Positions 8,701 to 18,630 are shown, numbered from the stretch's first letter. The stretch is DNA of 64,000 bases from Odontocerum albicorne (GCA_949825065.1 OX463841.1:18360479-18424478); one strand, 5' to 3'. The notes: a model not told the origin generated them from the letters alone. Translations and numbers: made by a program.

Positions 8701-10791
8701 ATGGTATGGATTTGTTATTAGAGGCGCCATCTATTGGTTAGCCCCGGGACTTATTGATCGATGTGTTATGTATACATCTGCCAAGTGAAAGCTGCAGCAA
8801 CTTGAACCGGTTTGATTGCCTTAGAACTTGAACACCAGCTATCAAGCTACTGATAATAATTTATGCAATACTTGTCATCAACTAATAAAATGAATATGCA
8901 ATTTTATTATAGAACCATTTTGATATTTACCAAAAATTCTGAATGCATGTTCAGCCTTCACAGATTTAGGAGCATTTTCACTAAATACAGACATCATGTC
9001 TAGAAAATCTTCAAAAGTACAGTCCCCATCATGACTGGAACTGAATATCTTGCATATTCTGTCTCCGAATGGATTCACTTTGAGCTCCGGATAATGCAAT
9101 ATTTTTGTCATTGGCAATTTCGCATTCTTATTGTGTCCAACTTTTTCAGGAGCTAATGCTTTGAATTTTTGATGGGCACTGTAAACAGATAAGAAAGGTA
9201 AAAATTAAATGATTTTTCATTTTGTTTCAACACTTTCATGCAAATACACCTGAGAGAATAATCATTGAATCAATATGTTGCATCTGGGGTTTTTGAAGAT
9301 TTTTAACATTTTCTCTAATTCTTTCACACAATAAAGTCTTGTTCCAAAGAAAAGTTTTAACTAATTTAACACTGTTAAATTATTGGTCTCACTGATGTGT
9401 ATGTTTGAGCATGTGGAACGAATGAATGAAGAAAGACTAACAAAACTGAGTGGAAGACATGGTGGAGAAAACCAAGGAAAGTATGGTTGGATGTAGTGGA
9501 CAATATTTTGAAAGTTAAATTGTAAGTCAGAGAAATCGTAGGACTTGTGTGAGGTGTATGGATGTGGAAGAAGCAAAATATGTGTGTCAAGATAGGAAAG
9601 TCTGGTGTTCTGCCATCTAAGCCTGCCGCAGCATGAAAATGGCGTATAGGTATGTATGTATTTATAGATTGCTGTTATTAGTCAATTGTTAAAATAATTG
9701 AAATTGTAATATTTTTTTGGAAAAAACAATCGTTTGGATCTTTTGTTAAGTGTCTATTCACTTAGCCTGAAATAATACTGTACAGAAAATTCTACCATTT
9801 CATTGCAACATTTACGAGTTACATGTACAGATTACAGGGAACTCTTTTCATTGATAAAGTAGTTTTAAAATTTTGTTAAAAAGCATTGACATAAGAGAAA
9901 AATTCAAGATTATATTCTAAAAATGAGTAAATTAATACGTAGATTAAAAATATTTATATTTAAAAAAAATGTGACATCAAATTTATATTTAATGACAGAG
10001 ACAACGTTCTACAAAGCTGAAGTTAGCAGATTATGGCCGACAGTCTGTCTTAAGCCCGATCTGTATTACTTACCACCGGGTACTGTACATTGTAATTCAG
10101 TTAAAAAAATTGAAAAAAATATTTATTGATGTTAACATAATTGAGTGTATAAATTACATTAGTTGAAACTTTGGATAATGTTAAAAGTAAGAGAAAGAAG
10201 ACATTTTTAAAGTAATAAATGGCTCATTAGTGTGTTTATACATTACTGTTTGATAAAAGTTTATGTATAACTGTTTATGTATACATAATTTGTAATTTAA
10301 TTGAGTCAAGTTAAGATATTAATTGAAACGTTCGTAAAAAAAAAACATTTCTCGGCTTGACAGTTATCGTTACATTATTTAAGTCCAAAATCTGAAATTC
10401 ATAGTATATTAGACAAATACCATATTAATTAGATACAGACAAAAGTTTAGTTTATCGGGGACACGACAAATGAAAGGCGTCAAATCAAGATACAAATAAA
10501 TTGTGTGTCGACTTTAAATAACGTGTTGTTTGTTTTCATCAATGTATTTATAAAACTTCTTGTCATGTATAAATAAATAAATTAATACCGATATTACTTA
10601 CAATAACACTTCTTTCTTGGTGAAGTATGTAAGGTCCTGTAACGGAAAATTGTTTAAATGTATTACAAAACGAAGTAAGGAAGCATATTATATATTCCAA
10701 TGAATCATTGTGGTAAGATCGTGGTTTACTCAATAATTACCTGATAATCTTGAAGTTCTTCCTCATTGAACTGACTCCTCCCCTGACCCAT
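5505..10791 (-). CDS. CIB1: CIB1-like calcium- and integrin-binding protein, four exons
   Basis: This spans a gene for an EF-hand protein of the CIB family (calcium/Mg-binding regulators of integrin tails and kinases in vertebrates). Coding exons on the minus strand are 10791-10741, 10636-10602, 9178-8931 and 5706-5505. All junctions are GT-AG and the phases (0, 2, 1) join without a break. The protein starts MGQGRSQFNEEELQDYQDLT, the usual N-terminal CIB motif. It continues with HYPELKVNPFGDRICKIFS and FEDFLDMMSVFSENAP (degenerate EF-hands 1-2). It ends with two good calcium loops, DFDGDDMLGVSDL and DLDDDGALSFAEF. About 178 residues are visible; CIB1 is usually 191. The last visible exon runs into CA|GTAAGT, which is either a donor for a small unseen final exon or a CAG-TAA stop. 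Wording is closer to CIB1 than to CIB2. Intron 3 holds nested mariners and a LINE fragment lies in intron 2. Confidence 0.92.
6044..6998 (+). pseudogene. Mariner A transposase, broken
   Basis: A mariner transposase that would cut and paste the element at TA sites. The expected initiator is ATT at 6044-6046, whereas the related copy at 8452-8766 has ATG there, so the start is lost. The N-terminal helix-turn-helix half runs to KKLFSK. A TGA at 6401-6403 replaces the Trp of the WVPR linker. The frame continues through the catalytic motifs TMDETWIHHY, LFHQDNAPYH and YSPDLAPSDYWLF, so all three Asp residues are present with 34 residues between the last two. It is cut at NAY by mariner B. It cannot make a full enzyme. 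Confidence 0.88.
6999..7914 (+). mobile_element. Mariner B nested in mariner A
   Basis: The insert ends at 7914 in ...AATATGCCTCG followed by TA, the same terminus as the copy at 16986-17686. Its left terminal repeat is missing: comparison with that copy shows the first about 30 bp are lost and the match starts at TCTCACGACC near 7000. It carries one long frame, 7136-7816. Its nesting shows it arrived after mariner A. Confidence 0.82.
7136..7816 (+). CDS. Mariner B transposase, catalytic half only (226 aa)
   Basis: An open frame of 226 codons encodes the catalytic domain of a mariner transposase. Motifs in order are VTGDETWVTHYTPE (first Asp), GVCLLHDNARPHTA (second Asp) and HSLDLAPSDYYLF (third Asp, D34D spacing). 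It ends ERNGDYVEK, close to the usual mariner C terminus. The N-terminal helix-turn-helix region, normally about 120-150 residues, is absent; the DNA upstream is non-coding and begins about 135 bp earlier. The other copy (16986-17686) lacks the same part, so the loss predates at least one transposition. It could bind no terminal repeat by itself. Whether it is expressed is unknown. Confidence 0.75.
   Translation: MSIQSPAKCEINNAGEFLRRCKLHGDEFLRSIVTGDETWVTHYTPETKRQSQQWCHTSSPYAKKFKTTISAKKIMASVFWDCQGIILIEYMPQGETINSARYCETLKKLRRAIQNKRRGMLTKGVCLLHDNARPHTANATKELLASFKWDVLNHPAHSLDLAPSDYYLFTSLKLHMGGKRFSTDEEVKEEMEKWTEGLAGNYFEEGIKLIPRFTTCIERNGDYVEK
8452..8766 (-). mobile_element. Mariner A relative, 5' fragment
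   Basis: This is an inverted, truncated copy of the first about 310 bp of mariner A. Its terminal repeat ends at 8766 against TA. Read on the minus strand it keeps an ATG-initiated MEKNEFRVLI start, then frameshifts. The 3' part is missing, and the fragment stops near the CCATTACCGACAAATGG sequence at 8452. Confidence 0.8.
8931..9178 (-). CDS. CIB1: CIB1-like exon 3
   Basis: An acceptor TTTACAG precedes 9178 and a donor G|GTAAAT follows 8931. The 248-bp exon enters in phase 2 and leaves in phase 1. It encodes AHQKFKALAPEK, then HYPELKVNPFGDRICKIFS and FEDFLDMMSVFSENAP, the region of the first two degenerate EF-hands of the CIB family. Confidence 0.92.
9380..9660 (+). repeat. LINE family A 3' fragment in CIB1 intron 2
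   Basis: Worn frames give EHVERMNEERLTK and the DNA of a RRNRRxCxRCMNVEEAKYVCQDRK-like tail. The fragment ends GGTATGTATGTA, the short simple tail shared by the other copies of this family (for example 41990-42152 and 63690-63795). Confidence 0.65.
9661..10601. other. AT-rich part of CIB1 intron 2
   Basis: Nothing recognisable was found. Short open stretches here lack family motifs and fall within the intron. Confidence 0.5.
10602..10636 (-). CDS. CIB1: CIB1-like exon 2 (35 bp)
   Basis: This microexon is bounded by TTACAG before 10636 and TT|GTAAGT after 10602. It encodes DLTYFTKKEVL plus two bases of the next codon, the conserved DLTFLTKQEIL segment of CIB proteins. It joins exon 1 in phase 0 and exon 3 in phase 2. 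Confidence 0.9.
10741..10791 (-). CDS. CIB1: CIB1-like exon 1 with start codon
   Basis: ATG at 10791-10789 opens MGQGRSQFNEEELQDYQ and the exon ends at CAG|GTAATT. The MGxGxSxF start is a typical N-myristoylation signal of the CIB family, so the protein is probably membrane-tethered (inference from the family). Confidence 0.9.
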
Positions 10792-11444
10792 TTTTAAATG
10801 TACAAAACTCTGATACTTGACTGAACACTTTCACTTATGATTACTTAATAAAACAAAATTTGTAATGGTTGTAATCAAATTGACAGCGCCTACATCAATA
10901 CGTCAAACATTTTGAAAACAAAGCAGAATAAATTTATAAGCTATTTTAAGTATGGCAAGATATTGAATATTATTGCCAGATTATAAAAAGTTTTCCCCAA
11001 AGTTTAACGGATAATGACACGAATAGACAAAATGTTCACATTACCAATTTAATTAAATTCAATTGAGAGATTTCACGGACATTGCAATTTGACGGCATAA
11101 ACTGCCGATTAATTCAAATTAAAGAGTCAGGAGTCATACGACTCAACTTTGAACAGACAAATATTACCAATGACTAATGTAAATTTGACATAAAGCATAA
11201 AATATGAGAGAAAATGTATCTGAGAGACCAAAATAATCTGTATAATTTAGATAAAAAATATAAAACATTTTTTTTCAAAATGATTTAAATTAAAAGTTAA
11301 ATAATCAAGGCCAAATGTAGTATTGGGAAATTGGTTTCTCAATTTTTTTTGTATGTAAATGAAGTGTTAAGTTAGTTATAATATTGTTTTTAAAATTAGA
11401 GTTCTATAATACGAATATATTGTTATACTTTCGTTGTATATAGT
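10792..11444. other. Upstream region of the CIB1-like gene, AT-rich
   Basis: This should contain the promoter of the CIB1-like gene (transcribed leftward). No TATA box or initiator can be called with confidence in such AT-rich sequence. No repeat was recognised. Confidence 0.4.
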
Positions 11445-11585
11445 ACGACCTGGTGGGTTTTTACCATGTGGTAATTTCTTACAACCAGAGTGCACCCCTT
11501 TTGAAAAAAAATGTGTACCCGTAAACCCGGGTTAAAAAATAGCTGCCTTACCAACCAAACCAAATCACGGAGGTCAATGAGTATA
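11445..11585 (-). repeat. Diverged tRNA-derived SINE
   Basis: Read on the minus strand it begins TGACCTCCGTGATTTGGTTT, a worn version of the SINE head seen at 47398, and ends with the GGTAAAAACCCACCAGG-like tail. The B-box region is degraded. Confidence 0.6.
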
Positions 11586-12299
11586 TATTTTTGCTAACGA
11601 GAGCATTTCAATACAAATTAGTTTTTCATTTATGTAAAATAAAAAGCACGTTATTTTACTTAATTGCAGAAAAAAATAACCAGCTTTTAAGATCGTTAAT
11701 GACTCAAAAGGAAAAAAATATAGTTTTCTAGTGTTTTATATTTACAGAAACTTGAAAAACGCTCTCTAAAGTCACGCAAGCTGAGATAATCTATTCTTGA
11801 CGTTGTACGTTGATATTTTCTGATTTTTTTTGTCGCCCTTGTTACTTATTATAGATTTGTCAAATAAAGATAATGTTACGATGTTTGAAGCTTGTCAAAA
11901 TGACCTGATGGATACACACAGAATTTAATTTTGGGTATAGGTTACTTTACAACTTGAAAAAATATGTTTAAAACAAATAAATTAGGAATCGATTTCCTTA
12001 TCAATAAAATTTGTGTTAATTTAAGAATATTTATTTTCCGATCAATAGTTTATGTGAAACACAAAATATTTTTACATATTTAAACCGAAATCAGTTAAAA
12101 AATGTTGATTTCAGTCGGAAAATAAAAAAACAATTATTTCATATGACGAGTTTTTTGTGAACATTTAATAAAACAACGAAAGAAGTTATTTCTGACGAAA
12201 GGAGGTATTTTTGGGACTTTTTTTGTTAAATAAAAAACAAAACAATGTAAAGATTCTATTTATTATGAAACAACTCTATAGTCTATGGTATTTCAAATT
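11586..12299. other. AT-rich intergenic DNA
   Basis: It lies between the SINE and the 3' end of the lectin gene. No gene or repeat was recognised. Confidence 0.5.
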
Positions 12300-12760
12300 T
12301 TAATCATTGTAATAACATAAAGGTGAATCATACATTTCATAGTCTTGGTACCATCCACCAAGAAGTATTTCACAAATGTATGGTCGCTTCATTTTGCAGT
12401 TTACAACTTTCCACATTTTATTTTTTGAAGATAACACACAGCATTCGTCTCCTGATTTTCGTCTTCTGGGATGTCCTGGGGCCCAGGCTCGAAATGTCGT
12501 TGAAGACAGTTTTTCACCATTAGATCTGACAAAGCCTTCATTATTGGTAAATTCCATTCCTATATATATGTCCATGTGAACCGATTTTGGCAGTAAATTG
12601 TTCAATAAACTAGAAAGTTCATTAGTTCTTGTTTCGCTGGCGATATCGGGGAGACGGGATCCATATTTTTTGCATTTGTCTTTAGCTGTCGTATAATTTT
12701 CCACAGATAAATGCACTACAAAAACACCGAGGCCTTCAATACACGATGCATTGACAGGTG
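12300..12760 (-). CDS. Lectin exon 2: C-type lectin domain
   Basis: It enters in phase 1 after TTTCAG and runs to a stop at 12302-12300. Conserved Cys residues of the lectin fold are in SCIEGL, KDKCKKYG, DECCVLSS, VNCKMK and YICE. The usual carbohydrate-coordinating triplet region reads APGHPRRRKSGDEC, without EPN or QPD. A short tail with YQDYEMYDSPLCYYND follows the fold. Confidence 0.88.
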
Positions 12761-15700
12761 CTGAAATTTAAAAATTATATTTAGATATGTCAGATTAATT
12801 AAGAGCGGAAGTAATCGTAGAATAATAGCGAAAATAGCAGACGTCTCAAGAGTATCCCACGTGGTAATGGATAGAAATGTATTATCAACCATCCCTTTGG
12901 AAGACCTTCAAAACGATGAAAATATAGATGGGTGTCAATATTTCAATTATTCCACTAATTACATTAATCCCCTCTATACGTGTTTGTAACTCCTATCCCG
13001 AGGCTTTCTTCAGGCTGAATGATGAAGAGAGCCTTCCGCCTGAAGAGCACCTTACGCAATAATTCCGTCTGAAGATAGCCTCAGTATAGGATATATAAAC
13101 ACGTGTAGCACTTTTTCCCTTAACAGAGGTAACTGTTTCATTCACTCAACTCATTGATGCATGCTCATCTTTTACATTCTTCCGTCATCAATTTTATTTT
13201 ACGAACCAGTTGTATGGTATAAACGAAATTCTTTATTTATAATGCAATCAGCTATGAAAGTAATTTATTCAAAACAACTTGAAAGATATTTAAATATCAT
13301 TGTACGCCACTGGTACAAAGAACTGTAACAATATGTGGATAGCTGCTGCTCGATACTCTAAGAATTCAGGTCACGTTCAAAGGCGTAGAGTGGTGAAAAG
13401 TAGCAGGGTGAAGAGATTCCTCTTAGGCAAGTAGTAGCTGGTCTCAAGTAAAAGTCAGTAGGAAGAGTGAACTGAGAATGTTTATTTTTGGCATTTTTCG
13501 CTTCTTATGTGCGGCCAATCGCTCATCGCAAGCGCCTGTTTTCGCCTCCGCATGCAGTCGTACTCCGCGATATGGCACATTTTTCCGTCAGTGGTGTGCA
13601 TGCAGAGGCCAGCCGACCTGTGAAATACTCTCGCGGTGGCCGCGCATAAGTCACATTTCCGCTGCGGTCGCGACACCGCACGGACCCCAACAAACATAAA
13701 ATTATCACGTACCAAATAACATCAAATTGTAACTACATATCTACACACATACAAATATACATCAAACAAGAAAACAATTAAGAAATAAAATACACAATTG
13801 TTTTATGATGACGCATACGTCCGATACAATCATAATATAAGACCTACGTGAGCTAGTTGATAAGACACTTGCCTTTCAACTAGGGGGTAACGGGTTAGAT
13901 TCCCGCTGGAACATAATTTATTTAAAAAATGGTTCAAGTCTAATTTTCATTTTAAAGCCTCTCTAGCCCCGTTTTACCTCGCCGAGAATATTCAGCATTT
14001 TTCTGATCATTGACTTGCGCCACGCTCAGCAAAGTTGCTAACTGGCTTTCCCAGTATATCTCTCTTTTTTTTTACATCGTCCTATATTGTCTATGCAGTA
14101 AAACTCTAATGTTAAACTCGCTTCATCACTGGTATGTTTTAAAAAGTGTCTCGACAAATTCTTGATTTCAAGTCTTAACATTTTCTTTTCATCTCTATCA
14201 TCCCTTTTCTTTTAATTGATGATATCTCACTTTAATTATAATTATTTATATTTTTCGTGAATTATACGACAGTGTAACATCTTTTATTTACTTTTGTCTG
14301 GTTAGTTGAAAGTGATTGCCACCGGCAATAAGTACGCCATATTGTTTTACGATAAAGTGGTAAATTAATAAATAAATTACATATCTCTGGCTGGTTTAAA
14401 GATATTGTCACATGGCAATAAACAGGTTGTACTGTATACAACTTAAATGTAATATAAAACATTGTTATTTCACTATATCTAACGGTATAACCAAACATTG
14501 TTTTTCCACTTTATATAACGGTATAACCCTACCGGTCTCAAGGGTTTTACCTCATCATGAAGGGAGTACAAACAAGATTTGTTTGTGCCTACTTAATGAT
14601 GAGGTGAAAACCTTGAAACCGATCTGGCTGTACCGTTATATGAAGTGAAGTATACAGTGTTTGACTAAACAAATTACAATTAACTTCTACAGTGGTACCT
14701 CGGGTTACGAACTTAATTCGTTCTTTGATTCCGTTCGCGAGCCGAAATGTTCGCAAACCGAAATTCATTTTCTTGGGAGCCATAATGAGGGCTTATTTAA
14801 TGCAAAATATTTTTTATATATACTGTATATTATATATATAAAAAGCAAAAACAATTTGTATCAAGAACAACGAACGCAACGACAAACAATGTTCACAACG
14901 CGCGCACCTGAGAACAACTAATGCGTAATTGCGTAATGCGCCGTTACAACTAATTCGTGAGCCGAGGCATTGTACGCAGGTCGAGTCAACATTTGTTCGG
15001 AAATTGTGTTCGTAAGCCGATTTGTTCGTGACTAGAGGCGTTCGTGACCCGAGGTTTGACTGTACAGTGTTAATGCATTAAGTATAAATAATATAAAACA
15101 ATATTAAAATCTATACCAAGAGTTCCTAAACTTTTTTCAGACCCCTTTACCAAAAACTTTTAAAGCCGTCGACCTATTAGTAATTTATTTTAATTACTCA
15201 AATTAATAAGTTTGTACAGTACTCGATATTAAACATTTCACTAGATATCACACTTTTCATTTTAATCACTTGTTATTAAGGATTGAAAAAGATAATTTTT
15301 TTTATTGAAACTATCGACCCCTAGAAAAATCAAATCGACCCCAGGTGGTCGATATCCACCACTTTGGAAATTCTTGATCTAGACTGAAACATCGCTTGGT
15401 CATCATCAATAATGCTACCTGAACTTCTCAGGCTCATGTACAATATGGGACAAACGTACTACTGTCTTGTATCTCGTCAAGGAACACAAACAATAAAGAA
15501 AACTTACGTATGGGATCCGCAAAGACACTGTAATAATCAAATCTGGTATCTACTTCAAGCGACGTTGAATTTTCAACATCTGGACATGAAAACACCATGC
15601 ACGATTTCACCTTTCGAATGTTCTCTTTGTTATGTTTAATATGAAATCTTTCAGATGGGCTAAAGTTGAATGCCATTCCTTTACTCTGTATGGCTAATTT

Positions 15701-15877
15701 TTTACACTTTTCTAATGAACTGTAATTTTCCCAAGCTATCATTTTTAATTTCGATCTATGACACATCGCAACCAAATAATATTCGATGCTATTTTCATTC
15801 GAAACTAACAAATTGTAACAAAATGAATTGAAAATTATATTCAGCGATATTAACCTTAAATTATGAAACATTTTCAT
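12300..15877 (-). CDS. Secreted C-type lectin with N-terminal cysteine domain, two exons
   Basis: The gene reads leftward: exon 1 15877-15508 (ATG at 15877), a 2.7-kb intron, exon 2 12760-12300. The donor is ATAC|GTAAGT and the acceptor TTTCAG; the split codon C+CA restores Pro. The product is about 276 residues. The N terminus is hydrophobic (signal-peptide-like). Next comes a domain of about 95 residues containing AWENYSSLEKCKK, MAFNFSPSER, SCMVFSCPDV and DTRFDYYSVFADP, spaced like PAN/apple- or MANSC-type modules, but I cannot assign it. The C-terminal half is a C-type lectin fold: YTTAKDKCKKYGSRLPD, IYIGMEF, WAPGHP, DECCVLSS, WKVVNCKMKRPYICE. No EPN or QPD sugar motif is present, so calcium-dependent sugar binding is doubtful. 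Insect proteins of this type act in recognition or adhesion; the ligand is unknown. Confidence 0.82.
12976..13107. repeat. Foldback element of about 130 bp in the lectin intron
   Basis: The left arm (ACGTGTTTGTAACTCCTATC...GAGGCTTTCTTCAG) is an imperfect reverse complement of the right arm (CTGAAGATAGCCTCAGTATA...AAACACGTGT). Between them two short CTTCCGCCTGAAGA-type blocks repeat. It is probably a small MITE. Confidence 0.6.
13480..13700. other. G+C-rich patch in the lectin intron
   Basis: About 220 bp that is clearly richer in CpG and G+C than its surroundings. Both strands are open for 70 codons by composition, but neither translation shows a family motif or flanking splice sites that I trust. 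It may be an unrecognised repeat or a regulatory island. Confidence 0.4.
13838..13930 (+). repeat. tRNA-derived SINE head
   Basis: It starts GACCTACGTGAGCTAGTTG, has a TAAGACACTTGCC block and a B box in GGGTTAGATTCCCGCTGG. It aligns with the better copy at 47398. The body is lost after ATTTATTTAAAAA. Confidence 0.65.
14283..14385 (+). repeat. SINE/LINE shared 3' tail
   Basis: TTTTGTCTGGTTAGTTGAAA, then ATTGCCACCGGCAATAAGTACGCC, a T-rich stretch and TAAATTAATAAATAAA. This is the 3' end shared by the SINE (40132-40312) and the LINE (59590-60130). Confidence 0.6.
14500..14668. repeat. Palindromic foldback repeat
   Basis: CTACCGGTCTCAAGGGTTTT...CAAACAA faces its own reverse complement TTGTTTGTGCCTACTTAATG...CCTTGAAACCGATC. 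A second, cleaner copy lies at 47695-47822. The outer arm carries CAGTGTTTGA. Confidence 0.6.
14690..15062. mobile_element. MITE with TA duplication (Tc1/mariner or pogo type)
   Basis: The left end CAGTGGTACCTCGGGTTACG and the right end (reversed) CAGTCAAACCTCGGGTCACG are inverted repeats, flanked by TA at 14688-14689 and 15063-15064. Blocks of TTCGTAAGCCGA-type sequence recur inside. There is no coding capacity. CAGT ends with TA targets suit the pogo/Tigger branch (inference). Confidence 0.78.
15117..15376. mobile_element. hAT MITE of 260 bp
   Basis: Terminal repeats CAAGAGTTCCTAAACTTTTT and, at the other end reversed, CAAGAATTTCCAAAGTGGTG are flanked by 8-bp duplications ATCTATAC and ATCTAGAC (7 of 8 match). 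The interior has the CGACCCC blocks typical of such hAT elements. Confidence 0.8.
15508..15877 (-). CDS. Lectin exon 1: signal peptide and N-terminal cysteine domain
   Basis: ATG at 15877-15875; a second in-frame ATG two codons on is equally possible. The hydrophobic leader (NLRLISLNIIFNSFCYNLLV) is followed by a domain with four Cys and a DYYSVFADP end. The exon leaves in phase 1 at ATAC|GTAAGT, exactly complementary in phase to exon 2. Confidence 0.75.
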
Positions 15878-16084
15878 GAATCTATGTAGATCTTAGGAAA
15901 TCGAGAAAAAGAATGACGAGTTATTTTTATTATTACGTAAAATCAAACATTAAAATGTATACTAAAAAAACAGTAAATATCAAACTTTCTTCGATCTCGA
16001 AATAAATCAATGGATTTTTTTTCTGGAATATTTATAAAATATTAAGTCATGGTGGTAGAAAATTGTGCAAGATAAAGAAATTGC

Positions 16085-16685
16085 GATGGACGAGCAAATA
16101 AAATATGAGCGAATAAAGAAATTCTACTATTTAGGTAGTATTTTCTCAGATGGAAGAGGGACGAGAGATATCGAACGAAAATAAATTCAACGGTGCACTT
16201 AAATATATATACTCGAACGGGGCAGTATCAAAATCTGCAAATTTGATAGTTCACAACAGTATTCTAGTACTTTGATGAATGGAAGAGAAACGTGGACGTG
16301 AAAAAGACTGAATATATTAGAAAAAATGCTATATAAATGCGTGCACTGAGAAAAATACATGTAGTGACAATGTATGACAGAATACGAAAATAAGTGATCA
16401 GAGATTGATGTGAACTTAAAGCTGATGTATTAAGTAAGGTCAAGAAGAGCTCTCTGAGACGGTTTGGACATGTATAACGTATAAATGAAGAGAGACTAAC
16501 AAAACAAATATACAGTCCAAATGTGAGTTGAAGGCGTGGTAGAGGAAGACCAAGGAAAATATGGTTGGATTAAGTGAATAATATTTTGAAAAAAACAAAA
16601 TGTAAAAAGTCAGAGAAATCTACGTGTTTCCGATAAGAAAGTTTGGCAATCTCTACTTTCTGCCTACCTTGTAAAATTTATTAAA
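16085..16685 (+). pseudogene. LINE family A, degenerate RT C-terminal part
   Basis: Broken frames give KFYYLGSIFSDGRGTRDIERK, then worn versions of GRETW, DGLDMY and VEEDQGKYGW, ending in WQSLLSAYL near 16665. This matches the order YLGSMF...ERRV...SETW...GHVERM...SAYPxG of the copies at 44205 and 60860. It is riddled with stops. Confidence 0.65.
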
Positions 16686-16714
16686 TTAGTAAATGTTATA
16701 ATATATTACACTTT

Positions 16715-16800
16715 CATTGTAAACAGTCAAACCTTGTAGATTTATTGCCATGTGGCAATATTATTCAATCAATTAGAGAAGTACCATAAACAAGCCTCAA
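16715..16800 (-). repeat. SINE/LINE 3' tail remnant
   Basis: TTATTGCCATGTGGCAATAT followed by a worn CAATCAATTAGA. This is the reverse-strand form of the shared tail described at 14283. Confidence 0.45.
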
Positions 16801-16985
16801 ATGGAAACCAGAATGGAACACTTTTTAAAAAAATGTACGTTTTATAAAATTATACATTACTTCGTAAAAAACGAAATTTGATTTGTTATTTATTGTAGTA
16901 TAACTTATAAGATAGTATACGAGTATTCAAAATTATATATCTTATAAGAAAATATATTTATAATAATATAACTTATAAGATAATA

Positions 16986-17686
16986 CGAGGCATATCCAGA
17001 AAGTAAGTGTACTGAATTTTTGTAGGTTACAATTTTTTTTATTTAAACAAAAAAATTACGTGGTTACCGTAGTACATATGTAAGCTATTTTTCGACATAG
17101 TCGCTATTCCTCTCAATGCAGGTGGTGAAGCGTGGTATCAACTTTTTGATGCCTTCCTCGAAGTAGTTTCCCGCCAACCCCTCCGTCCACTTCTCCGCCT
17201 CTTCCTTTACCTCCTCGTCGGTTGAAAACCTTTTTCCACCCATGTGCAGCTTCAGGGAGGTAAAGAGATAGTAATCTGAAGGTGCTAAGTCAGGGGAATG
17301 CGCGGGATGGTTCAGGACAACCCATTTAAACGAGGCGAGCAGTTCCGTCTGGCATTGTCGTGCGTGTAGGCTAGGGTTTCAGGCGTGTAGTGTGTAACCC
17401 AAGTTTCATCTCCAGTAACGATGGAGCGGAGAAATTCATCTACATGGAGTTTGCAGCGCCTCAAAAACTCTTGCCCGGCCTCCACTCGATTCAACTTGGC
17501 GGGAGATGGGATTGACATTTTTCACGAAACGTGTTGTCGCGTCGACACTTCTCAACGTACTGACCTCGAACCGGTCTCGTTGTAGAGGGGAAGGGTCAGG
17601 CTACACGGAAGTGTAGTCAACATGTCGAAAATAAAATCCATCCGGTCGTGAGAGCCTCAGTACACTTAGTTTCTGGATACGCCTCG
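16986..17686 (-). mobile_element. Mariner B, internally deleted 701-bp copy
   Basis: Both ends are present: CGAGGCATATCCAGAAAGTA and, reversed, CGAGGCGTATCCAGAAACTA, each next to TA (16984-16985, 17687-17688). On the minus strand a frame from 17518 encodes FLRRCKLHVDEFLRSIVTGD and ETWVTHYTPET, then jumps by deletion to HDNARRNCSPRLNG. The C-terminal half follows in another frame. Like the nested copy at 6999 it has no helix-turn-helix region. Confidence 0.88.
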
Positions 17687-17689
17687 TAT

Positions 17690-18055
17690 TTCAAAGTATA
17701 TACGGAATTAAGTGATTAGGAATGAATGTGAACTAAAGGCTGATATATTGAGTAAGATGATGATCCGCACTCTGAAATGCTTTGGAAGAGAGGAACGAAT
17801 TTATAAAGAAAGACTAACAAAACAAATATAAAATGCAAATATGAGTGGACGCCGTGGTAGAGGAAGACCATGGGAAGTATGATTGGATCAAGTGAATTAT
17901 ATTTTGAAAAACCGAAATGTTAAAAGTAAGAGAAATCGTAGGAGCTGTATAAGGTGTATGAATGTGGAAGAAGCAAAATATGTGTATTGCTATAGGAAAG
18001 ATTGCCGCTCTGTCCTCTACTTTTCCCAGCTGGAAAACGACGTGATGGTATGTTC
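17690..18055 (+). pseudogene. LINE family A 3' fragment
   Basis: Translation gives REERIYKERLTKQIYNANMS, GRRGRGRPWEV and, in frame from 17883, NVKSKRNRRSCIRCMNVEEA, ending near GACGTGATGGTATG. This is the terminal part of the family A LINE (gag-like basic region GRRGRGRP plus CMNVEEAKYV). It directly abuts the deleted mariner B. Confidence 0.7.
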
Positions 18056-18384
18056 CATATGTATGTTTAAAACTATAAATTACATTTTTTTATGGGGACT
18101 ACGCGATGAAACATTTGAAATCATTAACCCGGTTATTCAATATCATAAAATCAGAATAATGTCAAATTGTAATGTCCACGTCTGTCATCGTATGTCACAT
18201 CCTTTCAGGAGACAAACAAGACAATATGAATTATTTCCGTTGAATAAATTGGTTGTCCTTCGTACTGTTCATTATATCACTGCTCATTGTGTCTCATTAC
18301 CAGACACGATGTGCAGTGTTATAACATATTGATACTGCCGATTTTGATATGAAACTAAATGGAAAAAATGTAATGATAATTCTG

Positions 18385-18630
18385 TAAGTGGGCACCAAAC
18401 CCAACCTCATAGGCTCAAATATAAAAATAATACAGAACTAATAAAAAAAAACTCGAATATCTATGGTAAAGAACACAGAGTGATTACCCAAAATATGCAC
18501 CCATGTCGAATTTCTTAAGGTGTGCGTGCCATTATAGAAGCCTCGAAACAAGGCATCAAGAACCATTGCGATATTCCTATAGAAGTTTCTTCAAGGTAGT
18601 TTTAACTGTCCCACAAAATCATAAGCACTA
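18385..18630 (+). repeat. LINE family F C-terminal fragment
   Basis: It aligns in inverted orientation with 21075-21320. That copy reads APHQLKYKNNIEQIKKYIK, SDYPNYAYHVELHTAYNYRS and LETRRQESIAIFLIKVLQGS, the end of a Jockey/CR1-type RT polyprotein (compare RRxxxDxxFLYKLxNG). This copy is more decayed. Confidence 0.55.

Noticed and set aside
13478..13715. Open frames of 73 and 77 codons on both strands
   Set aside because: Both follow from G+C-rich composition; no family motif and no trusted splice sites.
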